A stretch of 61,059 nt of DNA from Alkalihalobacterium elongatum (GCF_019024285.1 NZ_WMKZ01000028.1:1-61059), one strand, 5' to 3'; shown: positions 8,975-18,127, numbered from the stretch's first letter. Notes: generated from the sequence alone by a model not told the origin. Made by a program: numbers and translations.

Positions 8975-10306
8975 ATGTTGGCTAATATTGCAAACAGGTT
9001 TTCACGGCTTGTAGAAAGGTATTTGCCAGATGCATTTGTAATCGCTGTATTAATGACTTTACTTGTTTTTTTCGTCGGATGGTTAATGAACTTTTCAACA
9101 CCAATGGCGCTTGTTGAATCATGGGGACAAGGGTTTTGGACTTATTTAGCATTTACAATGCAAATGGTTTTATTGTTAATGACAGGAATGGTTCTTGCCT
9201 CAGTTCCCTTTATTAACAAAGGATTAGAAAAAATCGCTACCTTTTCTAACGGGGCGAAGAAACCGTATGTACTCGTCTTTTTAATTGCCTCGTTTGCATA
9301 TTATATTAACTGGGGTTTAGCAGTTGTTGTTGGTGCTATCTTAGCAAGAGAAATCGGTAGACGCAATCAAGAAGCTCACTTCCCGCTACTCGTTGCATCT
9401 GCATATGCACCAACAGTCCTTTACACAGCTGGTCTCTCTAGCTCAATCGGACTCACCGTTGCTACAGAAGGTCATTTTTTAGCTGATGTAATGGGCGTCA
9501 TACCAACATCAGAAACCATTTTTCACACATCCACTATTACAATCTTCCTTGCATTGCTTATAACAATGCCTATCTTCATTGTGCTAATGGCTCCAAAAAA
9601 CAAGTCAGAGATCATTCCATTCAACCCAAAAACTTCTAAACAAGTCGATGTTTCTCCCGACCCTATAACTACTAACACTAACCTATCTCCAGCAAAAAAG
9701 TTAGAATCTACACCTTTCTTCGGGATTATAACTGGTGCGATTGGTCTCCTATATGTCACTTCTTACTTTGTAAAGGGAGGCGACCTTGATTTAAATGTAA
9801 TTAATCTTTTGTTTTTCGCCGCTGGTCTCTTGTTCCATCGTTCTTTAGGAAATTTCGCAAGTGCGTTTAAAAAAGCTGCCTCGTCGATTTCTCCTATTAT
9901 CCTGCAATTTCCTTTTTATGCGGGGATCATCGCCCTCCTTGGAAGCTCGGGATTAGGGGAATGGATCATCGGCGGTATGTCTTCGATTGCATCAAGTGAA
10001 ACATTTAACGTATTTTCCTTCTGGGTAGCGGGGTTTGTAAATATATTAGCACCATCTGGCGGCGGTCAATGGGCGTTACAAGGCCCTCTCCAAATCCCAG
10101 CAGCCCTTGAACTTGGAGTAGATCCAGCAAAAACTGCAATGGCTGTCGGGTGGGGAGACGCATGGACTAATTTAATACAACCATTCTGGGCCCTCCCAAT
10201 CTTAAGTGTTGTAGGACTCCACATTCGTAACATCATGGGCTATTGTATCCTCTTATCGATCTGGGTGGGATTATTAGTAACTGTGTTAATTTTCGTTTTA
10301 TATTAG
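8975..10306 (+). CDS. Short-chain fatty acid transporter, AtoE family
   Basis: The 443-aa polytopic membrane protein matches the AtoE/TIGR00366 family throughout. It shows PDAFVIAVLMTLLVFF at the start, a WGQGFW segment, INWGLAVVVGAILARE, and a C-terminal APSGGGQWALQGP and GWGDAWTNLIQPFWALP. Family members are believed to take up acetoacetate or short-chain fatty acids. It is preceded by AGAGGGGGTTATAGG and stands alone; no acetoacetate CoA-transferase genes (atoDAB) accompany it. The uptake substrate is therefore only inferred from the family. Confidence 0.85.
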   Translation: MLANIANRFSRLVERYLPDAFVIAVLMTLLVFFVGWLMNFSTPMALVESWGQGFWTYLAFTMQMVLLLMTGMVLASVPFINKGLEKIATFSNGAKKPYVLVFLIASFAYYINWGLAVVVGAILAREIGRRNQEAHFPLLVASAYAPTVLYTAGLSSSIGLTVATEGHFLADVMGVIPTSETIFHTSTITIFLALLITMPIFIVLMAPKNKSEIIPFNPKTSKQVDVSPDPITTNTNLSPAKKLESTPFFGIITGAIGLLYVTSYFVKGGDLDLNVINLLFFAAGLLFHRSLGNFASAFKKAASSISPIILQFPFYAGIIALLGSSGLGEWIIGGMSSIASSETFNVFSFWVAGFVNILAPSGGGQWALQGPLQIPAALELGVDPAKTAMAVGWGDAWTNLIQPFWALPILSVVGLHIRNIMGYCILLSIWVGLLVTVLIFVLY

Positions 10307-10513
10307 GTCAGGAGAAGTTCTCCACGCTACAAAGCGGTTGTTGTTAACAACGTTCGGAGTCAAATTTTTACACTTACTCGTGTCATTCATAGAGCGGCAA
10401 TTGCAACGAGTAGATGATATTATAAAAGTAATTCATTTACGCGGAGGCTACTCTAGCTGGAAAAAAGTAAAAACACCAGCTAAATCCTGTTAATAAAATA
10501 ATATGTCCATGTT
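10307..10513. other. Intergenic stretch without a recognised gene
   Basis: No credible reading frame is present. A short hairpin (TAGCTGG with CCAGCTA, about 10454-10482) lacks a T-run. I see no other element. Confidence 0.4.
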
Positions 10514-10547
10514 AAAAAAGGTGGCTGCAAAAAAATGCTGCCACCTT
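10514..10547 (-). terminator. Terminator of the WYL regulator gene
   Basis: AAGGTGGC (10518-10525) pairs with GCCACCTT (10540-10547), overlapping the stop codon. On the minus strand a run of six T follows the stem. Confidence 0.75.
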
Positions 10548-11547
10548 AACTATAATTTTTAATCATATTCTCAATTTCCATCTCTATCTCTTCCACTAAA
10601 ACAGCTGGTGATAGAACTTTAACTTTACTTCCCCACGTCAAAATCCACCCTTTTAATCCGTCACTTATTTTCGCTTTTGCTTTAAGTATAAAAGTCTCCC
10701 TATCTGTAAGTCTTATATTTGCTTGAATGCCAAACTTATCGATCACACCATTTAGTACGCTTTGGTCTAATTTGAATTCAAGCATTACCCATTCATCTTG
10801 ACCGCCAAACATATGAAACGAGTTTTGTACGTACATACTAAGATCCCGCGTTTTTTTCACAAAGCGTTCATCGGTAATAGTTACATTCCTCATTCGATCA
10901 AGGCGATAGTTTCTCGGGTTTCCCTTCTCATCATATTTAATATCTTCACCAATAAGATAATAAAAATTAGACTCCCAAATCAATGCATGAGGTTCAATTT
11001 GATAAATAGCACCCCCATGCCTTAATTGAAATTTCTTATTGAAATCAAAGTCACCGTATTGAAAGTTAATCATTTTCTGTTCATAAATAGCAGTATGAAT
11101 AATATCAATATGTAACTTTATTAACTGGTAATTACTGTTGATTGATTGATGATATACGATTGGATCAGGTAGTGATTTTGCCTTATATTTACTTGTCAAT
11201 TTTTTTAAGTTATTAACGAGGTGCTTCTTTTCGTCTTCGGTTATAAACCTTGCCGAAAGTATCGGATCAATTAAGAGTCTTAGCTGGTAGTTTTCGAATA
11301 GTCTGTCCTGATGACTGTAATAAATCTCACCGTACTTCTCAACATTTTCAATAATTTCAAAACCTGTTGCTTGTAAGGTTTTAATATATCTTTTCACCGC
11401 TTTTTGTTCAACATTTTCGTTAGGACCAAGCTGCATTTTTAACTTTCCTACTAAATCCTTTATGGATAATTGATGGTGGTCATCTGTATGTTCAAGAAAA
11501 ATTTGTTTTAATAAAAGTAATCGTAGTCCCGTTTTCACTTCACCCAC
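10546..11547 (-). CDS. WYL domain-containing transcriptional regulator
   Basis: The 333-aa protein has an N-terminal winged helix (about residues 8-65, with SIKDLVGKLK and KAVKRYIKTLQATGFEI) and a C-terminal WYL ligand-sensing domain. That domain is seen as INFQYGDF, IEPHALIWESNFYYLIGED and RNYRLDRMRNV near residues 155-235. WYL proteins are DeoR-like regulators that often respond to nucleic-acid-derived ligands or control defence and DNA repair. No defence genes are nearby except the distant orphan methylase, so the target is unknown. The start is GTG at 11547, just downstream of GAGGTGAG. Confidence 0.85.
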   Translation of the reverse strand: MGEVKTGLRLLLLKQIFLEHTDDHHQLSIKDLVGKLKMQLGPNENVEQKAVKRYIKTLQATGFEIIENVEKYGEIYYSHQDRLFENYQLRLLIDPILSARFITEDEKKHLVNNLKKLTSKYKAKSLPDPIVYHQSINSNYQLIKLHIDIIHTAIYEQKMINFQYGDFDFNKKFQLRHGGAIYQIEPHALIWESNFYYLIGEDIKYDEKGNPRNYRLDRMRNVTITDERFVKKTRDLSMYVQNSFHMFGGQDEWVMLEFKLDQSVLNGVIDKFGIQANIRLTDRETFILKAKAKISDGLKGWILTWGSKVKVLSPAVLVEEIEMEIENMIKNYS

Positions 11548-11707
11548 TATCTCACCTCATTTTCCCTTTAACTCCTTTAATTGTATTTCATCATTGAACA
11601 CTAACTTAACTAAATTCATCTATTAACTTTTGAAGTGGAACAACTTCCTTGATTGTCGTGAAGCTGTTTGCGAAAATAAAGCTTGAAGGATGAAAGGGTG
11701 GTAGGAC

Positions 11708-12772
11708 ATGCTTGGGCAAAAAAGAATAAGAGATTATGGAGTGAAAATTGGACAATTAGAAACAGGGAAATATAACGCGATTACCGATGTAGACGGTGTT
11801 ACTGTTGGTCATCATACATTGAGTGATGGAGAAATGCAAACTGGTGTGACTGCTTTACTCCCCCATCAAGGAAATCTTTTTAAAGAAAAATTAATTGCCT
11901 CGACCCATGTGATCAATGGCTTCGGTAAAACGATGGGTTCGATCCAAATGAATGAATTAGGCACATTAGAAACACCTCTTATTTTAACAAATACTTTAAG
12001 TGTAGGAACAGCTGCAGATGCACTAATTGAATACATGCTTAACCAAAATCCCGAAGTCGGACGAACAACTGGAACAGTTAATCCTTTAGTCGGTGAATGT
12101 AATGATATGATCTTAAATGACATTCGAGCGAGGGCCATTACAAAAGACCACGTTCTTCAAGCTTTAGAAAATACAGCTACAGAATTCAAAGAGGGAACTG
12201 TCGGCGCAGGAACTGGAATGGTTTGTTATTCATTGAAGGGTGGAATCGGTAGTGCTTCAAGGGTAATACATCTAAATCATGGAACTTATACAATAGGTGT
12301 TTTAGTTTTATCTAACTTTGGAAAACTAAATGATTTAACTATAGCTGGAATGCCGATTGGAAAAAACATAGACGAGGCGATGACGCGTAACTACGAAGAT
12401 CGGGACAAAGGTTCAATCATATTTATTGTTGCAACAGATTTGCCTGTATCTGAAAGACAGTTAAACCGTATAATTAAACGAACTGTAACAGGTCTAGCTA
12501 GAACAGGATCTATTATTACAAATGGAAGTGGGGATATTGCGATTGGATTTTCTACCGCAGCTAAAATCCCTCACGAAAAACCAGCTCAATGTCTTTCAAT
12601 TTCTATAATACATGAAGAAGAGATTGACTTAGCTTTCCGAGCGGTTGGCGAAGCGACTGAAGAAGCAATCCTGAATTCGTTAATTACTGCCACTCATGTT
12701 GTAGGTCATGATGGCAATGAGAGACCCATATTAAGTTCTGTTTTAGAGGAATATGGAATTCAACTCACATAA
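11708..12772 (+). CDS. P1 family (S58, DmpA-type) aminopeptidase
   Basis: The 354-aa product belongs to the self-cleaving L-aminopeptidase/D-esterase family of Ntn-hydrolase-like fold. The motifs ITDVDGVTVGHHT near the N-terminus, GTVGAGTGMVCYSLKGGIG in the middle and KGSIIFIVATD are all present. The last contains the Gly235-Ser236 bond, which by analogy with DmpA is the autocleavage site, leaving Ser236 as the nucleophile of the beta subunit. Family members cleave N-terminal residues from peptides, including D-amino acid or beta-amino acid substrates. It is monocistronic with an AGGGTGG ribosome-binding site. Confidence 0.9.
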   Translation: MLGQKRIRDYGVKIGQLETGKYNAITDVDGVTVGHHTLSDGEMQTGVTALLPHQGNLFKEKLIASTHVINGFGKTMGSIQMNELGTLETPLILTNTLSVGTAADALIEYMLNQNPEVGRTTGTVNPLVGECNDMILNDIRARAITKDHVLQALENTATEFKEGTVGAGTGMVCYSLKGGIGSASRVIHLNHGTYTIGVLVLSNFGKLNDLTIAGMPIGKNIDEAMTRNYEDRDKGSIIFIVATDLPVSERQLNRIIKRTVTGLARTGSIITNGSGDIAIGFSTAAKIPHEKPAQCLSISIIHEEEIDLAFRAVGEATEEAILNSLITATHVVGHDGNERPILSSVLEEYGIQLT

Positions 12773-12794
12773 CCTCACTAATACCAATTTCATT

Positions 12795-12828
12795 GGCACC
12801 TAAGACCTAAACTGCGGTGCCTTTTTTC
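12795..12828 (+). terminator. Terminator after the P1 peptidase gene
   Basis: A 6-bp GGCACC/GGTGCC stem (12795-12800 with 12816-12821) is followed by six T. Confidence 0.7.
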
Positions 12829-12847
12829 CTTGAATTACCATTCACAC

Positions 12848-13762
12848 TTATTTTTTTATTCCAAAACTCTCCTCATATAGTTTTTCAAAAATCATGATCC
12901 CCTGATAAAAAGATCGACTGTAATTATCTCCATCTACTGTCCAAGAAGTGGCCAAAACAGCATGACAATACCCCCAAAGTAAAAGTCTTTTTTTATCTAA
13001 TTGTAGTTCATGAGTAAAAATATCAACTCTTTTTCTCATGACGTCGTAAGCTCCTTCTTCAGGCAGCTTATTTAACAGATATTGAATGAGATCATATTCT
13101 GCTTCACCAATTAGACCCTTTGGATCAATAGCCTTCCAGGAGCCGTCCTTACATAAGAGGATATTGTATGGATGAAAGTCACCATGAAGAAGCCAACTCT
13201 CTTTCGTTGTTTTATTTAAGTAATGAAACAATTTCAGTGCCTTTTCCAGTGTATCTTTTGTAATTGGGCCGATACCATTACGATGTTCACTGAAGATTTC
13301 TCTTAACTTTTTTTCCCTATCTTTAGTCGTAGAAATTTTTGTGATTGTTGGCACTCGCGTAATTAGTGTACGGAACACACGAGCAGCTATTAAACAGGCG
13401 TCTTCATCCTCATTCATATCTGCCAATGCATGACCTGGAGTAATTTTCTCCAATACCATAACTCCACGCTCTGTGTCCGCATCAATTAACCTTACTATAC
13501 CTCGCTTTTGAAGTAATTGTAGTGCCTCAAGCTCACCTAAAAATTCGTCCCCTGGTAAACAGAGCTTTACGACAACCTCTTTCCCATTCAGTAACTTAGC
13601 AGGTGCAGCATAATTGATTGAAAGAGTATACGGTTTCTGTATTTGTAATGACCACTTTTCTTCACAGTATTTGATGATATTAGGCAATTCGTCTAACCAT
13701 TTCTTCCCCAACTCATTAAAACAATGTTTTACATTTTGAACAAATTGTAATTGTAACTCCAT
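12848..13762 (-). CDS. APH(6)-like aminoglycoside/hydroxyurea phosphotransferase family protein
   Basis: The protein has a kinase-like fold of the streptomycin 6-kinase/hydroxyurea kinase group. Visible motifs are a nucleotide-binding lysine in KEVVVKLCLPG, the Glu-rich LGELEALQLL, the catalytic loop LLHGDFHPYNILL and the metal-binding IDPKGLIGEAEYDL. Known members inactivate streptomycin by phosphorylation, but many Bacillus homologues are untested, so resistance should not be assumed. The frame is open to 13843 but has no ribosome-binding site there. I place the start at an ATG at 13762, nine bases after AAAAGAG; ATG 13768 is an alternative. Confidence 0.78.
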   Translation of the reverse strand: MELQLQFVQNVKHCFNELGKKWLDELPNIIKYCEEKWSLQIQKPYTLSINYAAPAKLLNGKEVVVKLCLPGDEFLGELEALQLLQKRGIVRLIDADTERGVMVLEKITPGHALADMNEDEDACLIAARVFRTLITRVPTITKISTTKDREKKLREIFSEHRNGIGPITKDTLEKALKLFHYLNKTTKESWLLHGDFHPYNILLCKDGSWKAIDPKGLIGEAEYDLIQYLLNKLPEEGAYDVMRKRVDIFTHELQLDKKRLLLWGYCHAVLATSWTVDGDNYSRSFYQGIMIFEKLYEESFGIKK

Positions 13763-13880
13763 CACCATCAGCTCTTTTCTATACCATTTTGTGATGTTCG
13801 TCCGCCTAATTTGTAAAAGGATAAGCTCTTTTTTGTTAAACATAAATAAAATAGCTATATCTTGAAGGAGGTGAATTGGA

Positions 13881-14267
13881 TTGAATACAGCTTCATTTCA
13901 AGGTATGTACGGATTTATACCAAATGATGTGAGATCTGGGTTTTCTAATAGACAAAGTCATATTTGGGCACACCCTAATATGTATCAAGGTCATTTTGGA
14001 TATCACCCTTATTTTTACCCTAATTACGGGAACGTTGGATCCATTTATCCAAACGTAAACCATGGCCACATCGAACATTATCAACCAGAAGGAAATCATA
14101 GCTACGTAGACGGTCAGTATGGCAATCAATTAAAGGTCAAGCAATTAGTAAAAAAACAAAACAAAAGTCAATCGCCAATAAAACACCATGAATATCACTG
14201 GCACCATGGGTACCCTTTCGGACAAGGTTCTGGCTCATTTCCTGACTATTACAACTCAAATTACTGA
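13881..14267 (+). CDS. His/Tyr/Asn-rich small protein, possible spore coat component
   Basis: I do not recognise a family. The 128-aa product is dominated by His, Tyr, Asn, Gly and Pro (for example HPYFYPNYGNVG and HHEYHWHHGYPFGQG), with a central Lys/Gln-rich segment VKQLVKKQNKSQ. It has no signal peptide, membrane helix or Cys. The TTG start has an excellent ribosome-binding site, AAGGAGGTG, seven bases away, so translation is credible. Low-complexity Tyr/His-rich composition is typical of spore coat proteins such as the YppG/CotD type, but this is compositional inference only. The upstream gap is short, under 120 nt. Confidence 0.65.
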   Translation: MNTASFQGMYGFIPNDVRSGFSNRQSHIWAHPNMYQGHFGYHPYFYPNYGNVGSIYPNVNHGHIEHYQPEGNHSYVDGQYGNQLKVKQLVKKQNKSQSPIKHHEYHWHHGYPFGQGSGSFPDYYNSNY

Positions 14268-14350
14268 GTATACTTCTATACGCGGATTTAGGACTCATCG
14301 TGTAAAATTACCTTTAAGGTAAATACTATATTTTAACAGACCCTATAAAA

Positions 14351-14381
14351 AGAGAATAAATCAGTGGTTGGTTTATTCTCT
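14351..14381. terminator. Bidirectional terminator at the end of the methylase gene
   Basis: AGAGAATAAA (14351-14360) and TTTATTCTCT (14372-14381) form a perfect 10-bp stem. A T-run follows on the minus strand. Confidence 0.75.
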
Positions 14382-14400
14382 TAATGTACTTTATGCTCTT

Positions 14401-15537
14401 TTAATAGTTTTTTATTAAAATATGCTCAACCTTTCGCTCATTACGATCCATAAAACTAACACTGTATTCTTTATTAAAGCCGATAATTTGTACACCAGGT
14501 TGATTATAAAGGTCGAAAATAAAATCTGTATTTTTAACAACTAGCATAAAGCGAGACTTACAATGATTTAATAAGAAGTTTGCTAGACGCACCTGGTCAT
14601 TACTTACAAATGAGTGGTTTGCATACGTTGAAAAGTCACTATCATAGGGAGGATCTAAAAAGATAAAATCATTCTCTCCTACCGGAACCTCTTGTAGGAA
14701 TGTTTCGAAGTCTAAATTATAAATCTCTGTATTTTTTAAAATATCGTGGAGTTCTGTATTCCATAAATACTCTATTTTATGATGCAAAGCTTTTCTATTG
14801 TATGTGACCCCACCATATGGCACATTAAAATGACCGTTTTTATTGTATCGAAACATGGAGGAATAACAAAACTCACGTAAATAGAAAAATAACGCAATGT
14901 GCATTTCCTTTTTGAGTTTATATTTAACTCTCTCATTATACAAATACCGAAAATACGTATATAAACTAGCTCGAATACTAGCTTCAAAGTTTTTTCGGTA
15001 GTCTTCTTCGGGCATATTGCCTTTTTTCAACTCATTATTTTTAATGTTTGTAAACTTAGAATAAATTGAACGGTTTAATTCCTCTAATAACCTTTCGAAG
15101 TTGAGATCTAGATTTTTATGTACACCAGTCCTTATATCTTCTCGTCTATCCTCAATAAATGTATAAATTATTAGTTTTACTTCTTCTATACTTATTTTCT
15201 CATTTTTGAATTGCTGATAAAAGTGACGAAGTGTTTCATAGTATTCATCAGTCAATTCACCAAAGAAGCTCCATATTTTCCACATCTCATGCAAATATTG
15301 ATAGAACAATTCATTCTTATCTTTAATAAATGCATATAGAGAAATAAGTTCGGTCGAAAAATCATTTACAAAAGCGCGAGCATAACGTTCCTTTTTAATA
15401 GATAGAAAACATGCACCGCCACCTAAAAAGGGTTCAATATAATGATTAATCGTTTGTGGCATATATTGATGTATTATTTTTAATTCTGTAGTTTTGCCTC
15501 CTGGCCACTTTACAAACGGCTTTACCAATTTCAACAT
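14401..15537 (-). CDS. D12-class N6-adenine DNA methyltransferase, orphan
   Basis: The 378-aa enzyme carries the D12-class signatures in order: FVKWPGGKTTE, the SAM-binding PFLGGGACF near residues 36-44, FRYNKNGHFNVPYGG near 229-243, and the catalytic DPPY at 295-298. It is about 100 residues longer than a simple Dam protein, because of a charged helical insert at about residues 75-190 (target-recognition region). Such enzymes methylate adenine in GATC or in related type II sites; the site cannot be read from sequence. No cognate endonuclease gene is adjacent, so it appears solitary. Confidence 0.88.
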   Translation of the reverse strand: MLKLVKPFVKWPGGKTTELKIIHQYMPQTINHYIEPFLGGGACFLSIKKERYARAFVNDFSTELISLYAFIKDKNELFYQYLHEMWKIWSFFGELTDEYYETLRHFYQQFKNEKISIEEVKLIIYTFIEDRREDIRTGVHKNLDLNFERLLEELNRSIYSKFTNIKNNELKKGNMPEEDYRKNFEASIRASLYTYFRYLYNERVKYKLKKEMHIALFFYLREFCYSSMFRYNKNGHFNVPYGGVTYNRKALHHKIEYLWNTELHDILKNTEIYNLDFETFLQEVPVGENDFIFLDPPYDSDFSTYANHSFVSNDQVRLANFLLNHCKSRFMLVVKNTDFIFDLYNQPGVQIIGFNKEYSVSFMDRNERKVEHILIKNY

Positions 15538-15561
15538 CTCCTGCTCTATTTATCGGAAAAA

Positions 15562-15590
15562 CAAGTAGCACCTGCTTCAGATGCTACTTG
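15562..15590 (-). terminator. Terminator after the TraB-family gene
   Basis: CAAGTAGCA (15562-15570) pairs with TGCTACTTG (15582-15590). On the minus strand TTTTTCC follows. Confidence 0.75.
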
Positions 15591-15651
15591 TCAAACGAAG
15601 GCAGTTGCCTTTGCACTTCAAACATTAAAATTATTTTTATGTACAATCAAT

Positions 15652-16827
15652 CTATGCGCCTAGAATGTTTTGTATAAACATTCGGATAACGTCGGCTCCT
15701 CCGATAAACGTCCCTAGAGCACTTCCTAAGTTTGTCAAGACAACAACTAGCAATATTCGGGTTACCATATTACTCCAGAAACCTTTGACAGTAAAAACAT
15801 CTTCAGACAAGTTTTCAAAATCTCCAACTTTTGGTTTTCGTAAATAGGCTTCCACAAAACCAGCAAACCAACCTGCAGCAAGTAAAGGATTTAAGGAGCT
15901 TAACGGTGCTACAATAAAAGCAGTCAAGATACTTACAGGGTGACCAAAAGCGATTGCAGCTCCGAGTGCCGCAAACGATCCATTCCATAATATCCAACTT
16001 AGCGTAAGATCAACCCCAACTGATGGGTTCATTAAGAAAGTGTATCCGATAATACTAAGGATGATTATCGGAACTATCCAAGCAATAATCATCGGTACTT
16101 TTGATTTTGGAGGTCGTTTTGATATCAACGCGAGATCATTATCTTTATGTATTTCTTTTTTTATTCCTGGAACATGTGCTGCACCTAAAACCGCAACTAC
16201 CTTATTCCCAGGAGCTTCTTTAATTTTTTGCGCTAAGTACTGATCACGCTCATCAATTAATGGTTCCTTAAGCTTCGGAAAGGCAACCGTAAATTCATGA
16301 AGCATAGAGTCAAGCATATCCTGTTCCTTCATTTTTTCTAAGTCTGCTTCAGAGATTTCTTCTTTGTTAAAGATACTTCCGAATATCTCCATAAGAAGCT
16401 TTGCTTTTCCCCAGAAACCAATATTATGCCAAATTCGAGCAAAAGTGATTTGAATATTACGGTCAGCTAAGACGAGATCAGCATCTACTTCTTTGGCAGA
16501 CTCAATGCCTTGGATCATTTCTTGTCCTGGCTTAATCCCGAATTGCTTCGCCATCCGTTTCTGGAAGGATGAAATAACAAGATTCATTAGAAGAAGTGTT
16601 GCTTTCTTTTCCTTTATGACTTTAAAGATGTTCATATCTTTCCATTTATCACTATCCATAATCGATTGATAACGTTGTTCATCCAATTCAACACATACCG
16701 AGTCAGGTCGCTCCGCTTCAATCACTTCTTTAACTTGTTCCGCACTTTTTTTTGATACATGCGCTGTTCCTATCAGTATTAATTCCTTACCATCAAGGTT
16801 AATTCTTGTGATATTTTGCTCCGACAT
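15652..16827 (-). CDS. TraB/PrgY (Tiki/GumN-like) family membrane protein
   Basis: The 391-aa protein has an N-terminal TraB domain with the two metal-binding motifs of the family: ILIGTAHVSK (GxxH) near residue 18 and VAVLGAAHVPG near residue 210. The C-terminal 150 residues hold several hydrophobic membrane segments (IIAWIVPIIILSIIGYTF and following). In enterococci the related PrgY/TraB blocks pheromone activity, and distant Tiki homologues are metalloproteases, so a membrane-anchored peptidase acting on peptides is a reasonable guess. The gene is monocistronic; no pheromone or conjugation genes are nearby. Confidence 0.85.
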   Translation of the reverse strand: MSEQNITRINLDGKELILIGTAHVSKKSAEQVKEVIEAERPDSVCVELDEQRYQSIMDSDKWKDMNIFKVIKEKKATLLLMNLVISSFQKRMAKQFGIKPGQEMIQGIESAKEVDADLVLADRNIQITFARIWHNIGFWGKAKLLMEIFGSIFNKEEISEADLEKMKEQDMLDSMLHEFTVAFPKLKEPLIDERDQYLAQKIKEAPGNKVVAVLGAAHVPGIKKEIHKDNDLALISKRPPKSKVPMIIAWIVPIIILSIIGYTFLMNPSVGVDLTLSWILWNGSFAALGAAIAFGHPVSILTAFIVAPLSSLNPLLAAGWFAGFVEAYLRKPKVGDFENLSEDVFTVKGFWSNMVTRILLVVVLTNLGSALGTFIGGADVIRMFIQNILGA

Positions 16828-17126
16828 ATACTACCTACCTTCTAGTGTTCTTTTTACACAGTAACATCAGCTAAATAGAGCTACTAGTTTATACAATATC
16901 CATTATGGCAAATAAATAAATTAACTACAATAATTACTTGTTAAATATAGGATAAAATCGTTTACTTTGATATATATCGATTATTAGTTATGTTTCATTG
17001 GCAAGGTTGATTGAAACCGTTTGACACATATTATTCGTGCTTGTTTACTAGGGATTTGAAGGGTAGCTCCCTAGTTTCTTTCTAATAGGAATGCATCTCT
17101 CATTACTCGCCAGCATGTAAAATCAA
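16828..17126. other. 300-bp intergenic region with one unexplained hairpin
   Basis: No gene was found. ACTAGGGA (17047-17054) pairs perfectly with TCCCTAGT (17068-17075) and is followed by TTTCTTTC on the plus strand, although no plus-strand gene precedes it. TTGACA lies at 17021-17026 but has no good -10 element. A small RNA is possible, not shown. Confidence 0.35.
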
Positions 17127-17162
17127 AAAATCGCATGCGTCCCAAAAGACTCATGCGATTTT
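17127..17162 (-). terminator. Terminator of the DapA-like/dehydrogenase operon
   Basis: AAAATCGCATG (17127-17137) and CATGCGATTTT (17152-17162) form a perfect 11-bp stem. T-rich DNA follows on the minus strand. Confidence 0.85.
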
Positions 17163-17207
17163 ACCTCTGCAAATGAAATTAAATCCATTGTTTACAACTA
17201 ACTGATT

Positions 17208-18116
17208 TTATACTAACCCAGCCTTTTGTAAAATGCTTTTAAGTTCTTGCTTTTTCTGCTCACTTAACGACCTAGCAGGTGGTAATACATACGTTGAGAT
17301 TGTTTGCCCTCGCATTTGTATTGCCTCTTTTATAACATTTACAAATGGCGAATCTAACTTGTACATTAACGGTATATGCGCTAAGCGTTGATGTAGTTCA
17401 ATTGCTGTTCTCAAATCATTGTTCTGAAATGCTTGATAAATCCCAACTGTCAATTCAGGCGCAAAATTGCCGCTTGCAGAAATTACTCCATCTCCACCTA
17501 ATGCTAAGGTGTTAAACAGATGGTCATCAAATCCACATAAAACACTAAATTGTGGGTGGTTACTTTTTACTTTTAATATCATTTCTCGGATATGACCTGC
17601 GGTATCAACTGTTTCCTTAATTCCGACGATATGTGAATAATGGTCCACTAATTTACGTACAAAATCAGGGGAAAGATCTTGTCCAGTCAAGCCAGGGAAG
17701 TTATATAAAAGAATTGGGATATCTACATTTTCAGCAATTTCGGCATAGTGCGCGAAAAGATGTTCGTCTGAAAGTGGCCAATAATACGGATTAATGATTA
17801 CTACACCATCTGCACCGATTTCTTTACTATGAAGACTTAACTCGATTACTTCACGTGTACTAGCACTCCCAGTGCCAATTAATACGGGAACGCGCTTTCC
17901 AACGTAATTTATTGAAAATTCGGCAACCTCTTTGCGCTCTATTACCGACATTTGACTAAATTCTCCGCCTGTTCCTAGAAAGAATAGTCCATCAACTCCT
18001 GACTCGATTAGAAAATCTATTAGCTTTCCCATTCCATCTTTATCAAGCTTACCTTCACTTGTGAAAATGCTCGATACTGGCGGGATCACACCTTTAAAAA
18101 GAAGCTCGCTACTCAT
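17208..18116 (-). CDS. Dihydrodipicolinate synthase/N-acetylneuraminate lyase family protein
   Basis: The 302-aa TIM-barrel class I aldolase shows FFLGTGGEFSQMS, ILLYNFPGLTG (catalytic Tyr) and HIVGIKETVDTAG (Schiff-base Lys). The lysine-pathway DapA usually has a GTTGE motif and lies with aspartate-pathway genes. The GTGGE variant and the partner dehydrogenase suggest instead a catabolic 2-keto-3-deoxy-acid or related aldolase. The start is ATG at 18116, six bases after AAGGAG, rather than the GTG at 18131 that overlaps the preceding stop codon. Substrate unknown. Confidence 0.82.
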   Translation of the reverse strand: MSSELLFKGVIPPVSSIFTSEGKLDKDGMGKLIDFLIESGVDGLFFLGTGGEFSQMSVIERKEVAEFSINYVGKRVPVLIGTGSASTREVIELSLHSKEIGADGVVIINPYYWPLSDEHLFAHYAEIAENVDIPILLYNFPGLTGQDLSPDFVRKLVDHYSHIVGIKETVDTAGHIREMILKVKSNHPQFSVLCGFDDHLFNTLALGGDGVISASGNFAPELTVGIYQAFQNNDLRTAIELHQRLAHIPLMYKLDSPFVNVIKEAIQMRGQTISTYVLPPARSLSEQKKQELKSILQKAGLV

Positions 18117-18127
18117 ATTTCTCTCCT

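Noticed and set aside
12848-13762. Antibiotic resistance gene by APH(6) similarity
   Set aside because: Motifs fit the family, but genomic Bacillus homologues are often unrelated to resistance and nothing in the context supports it.
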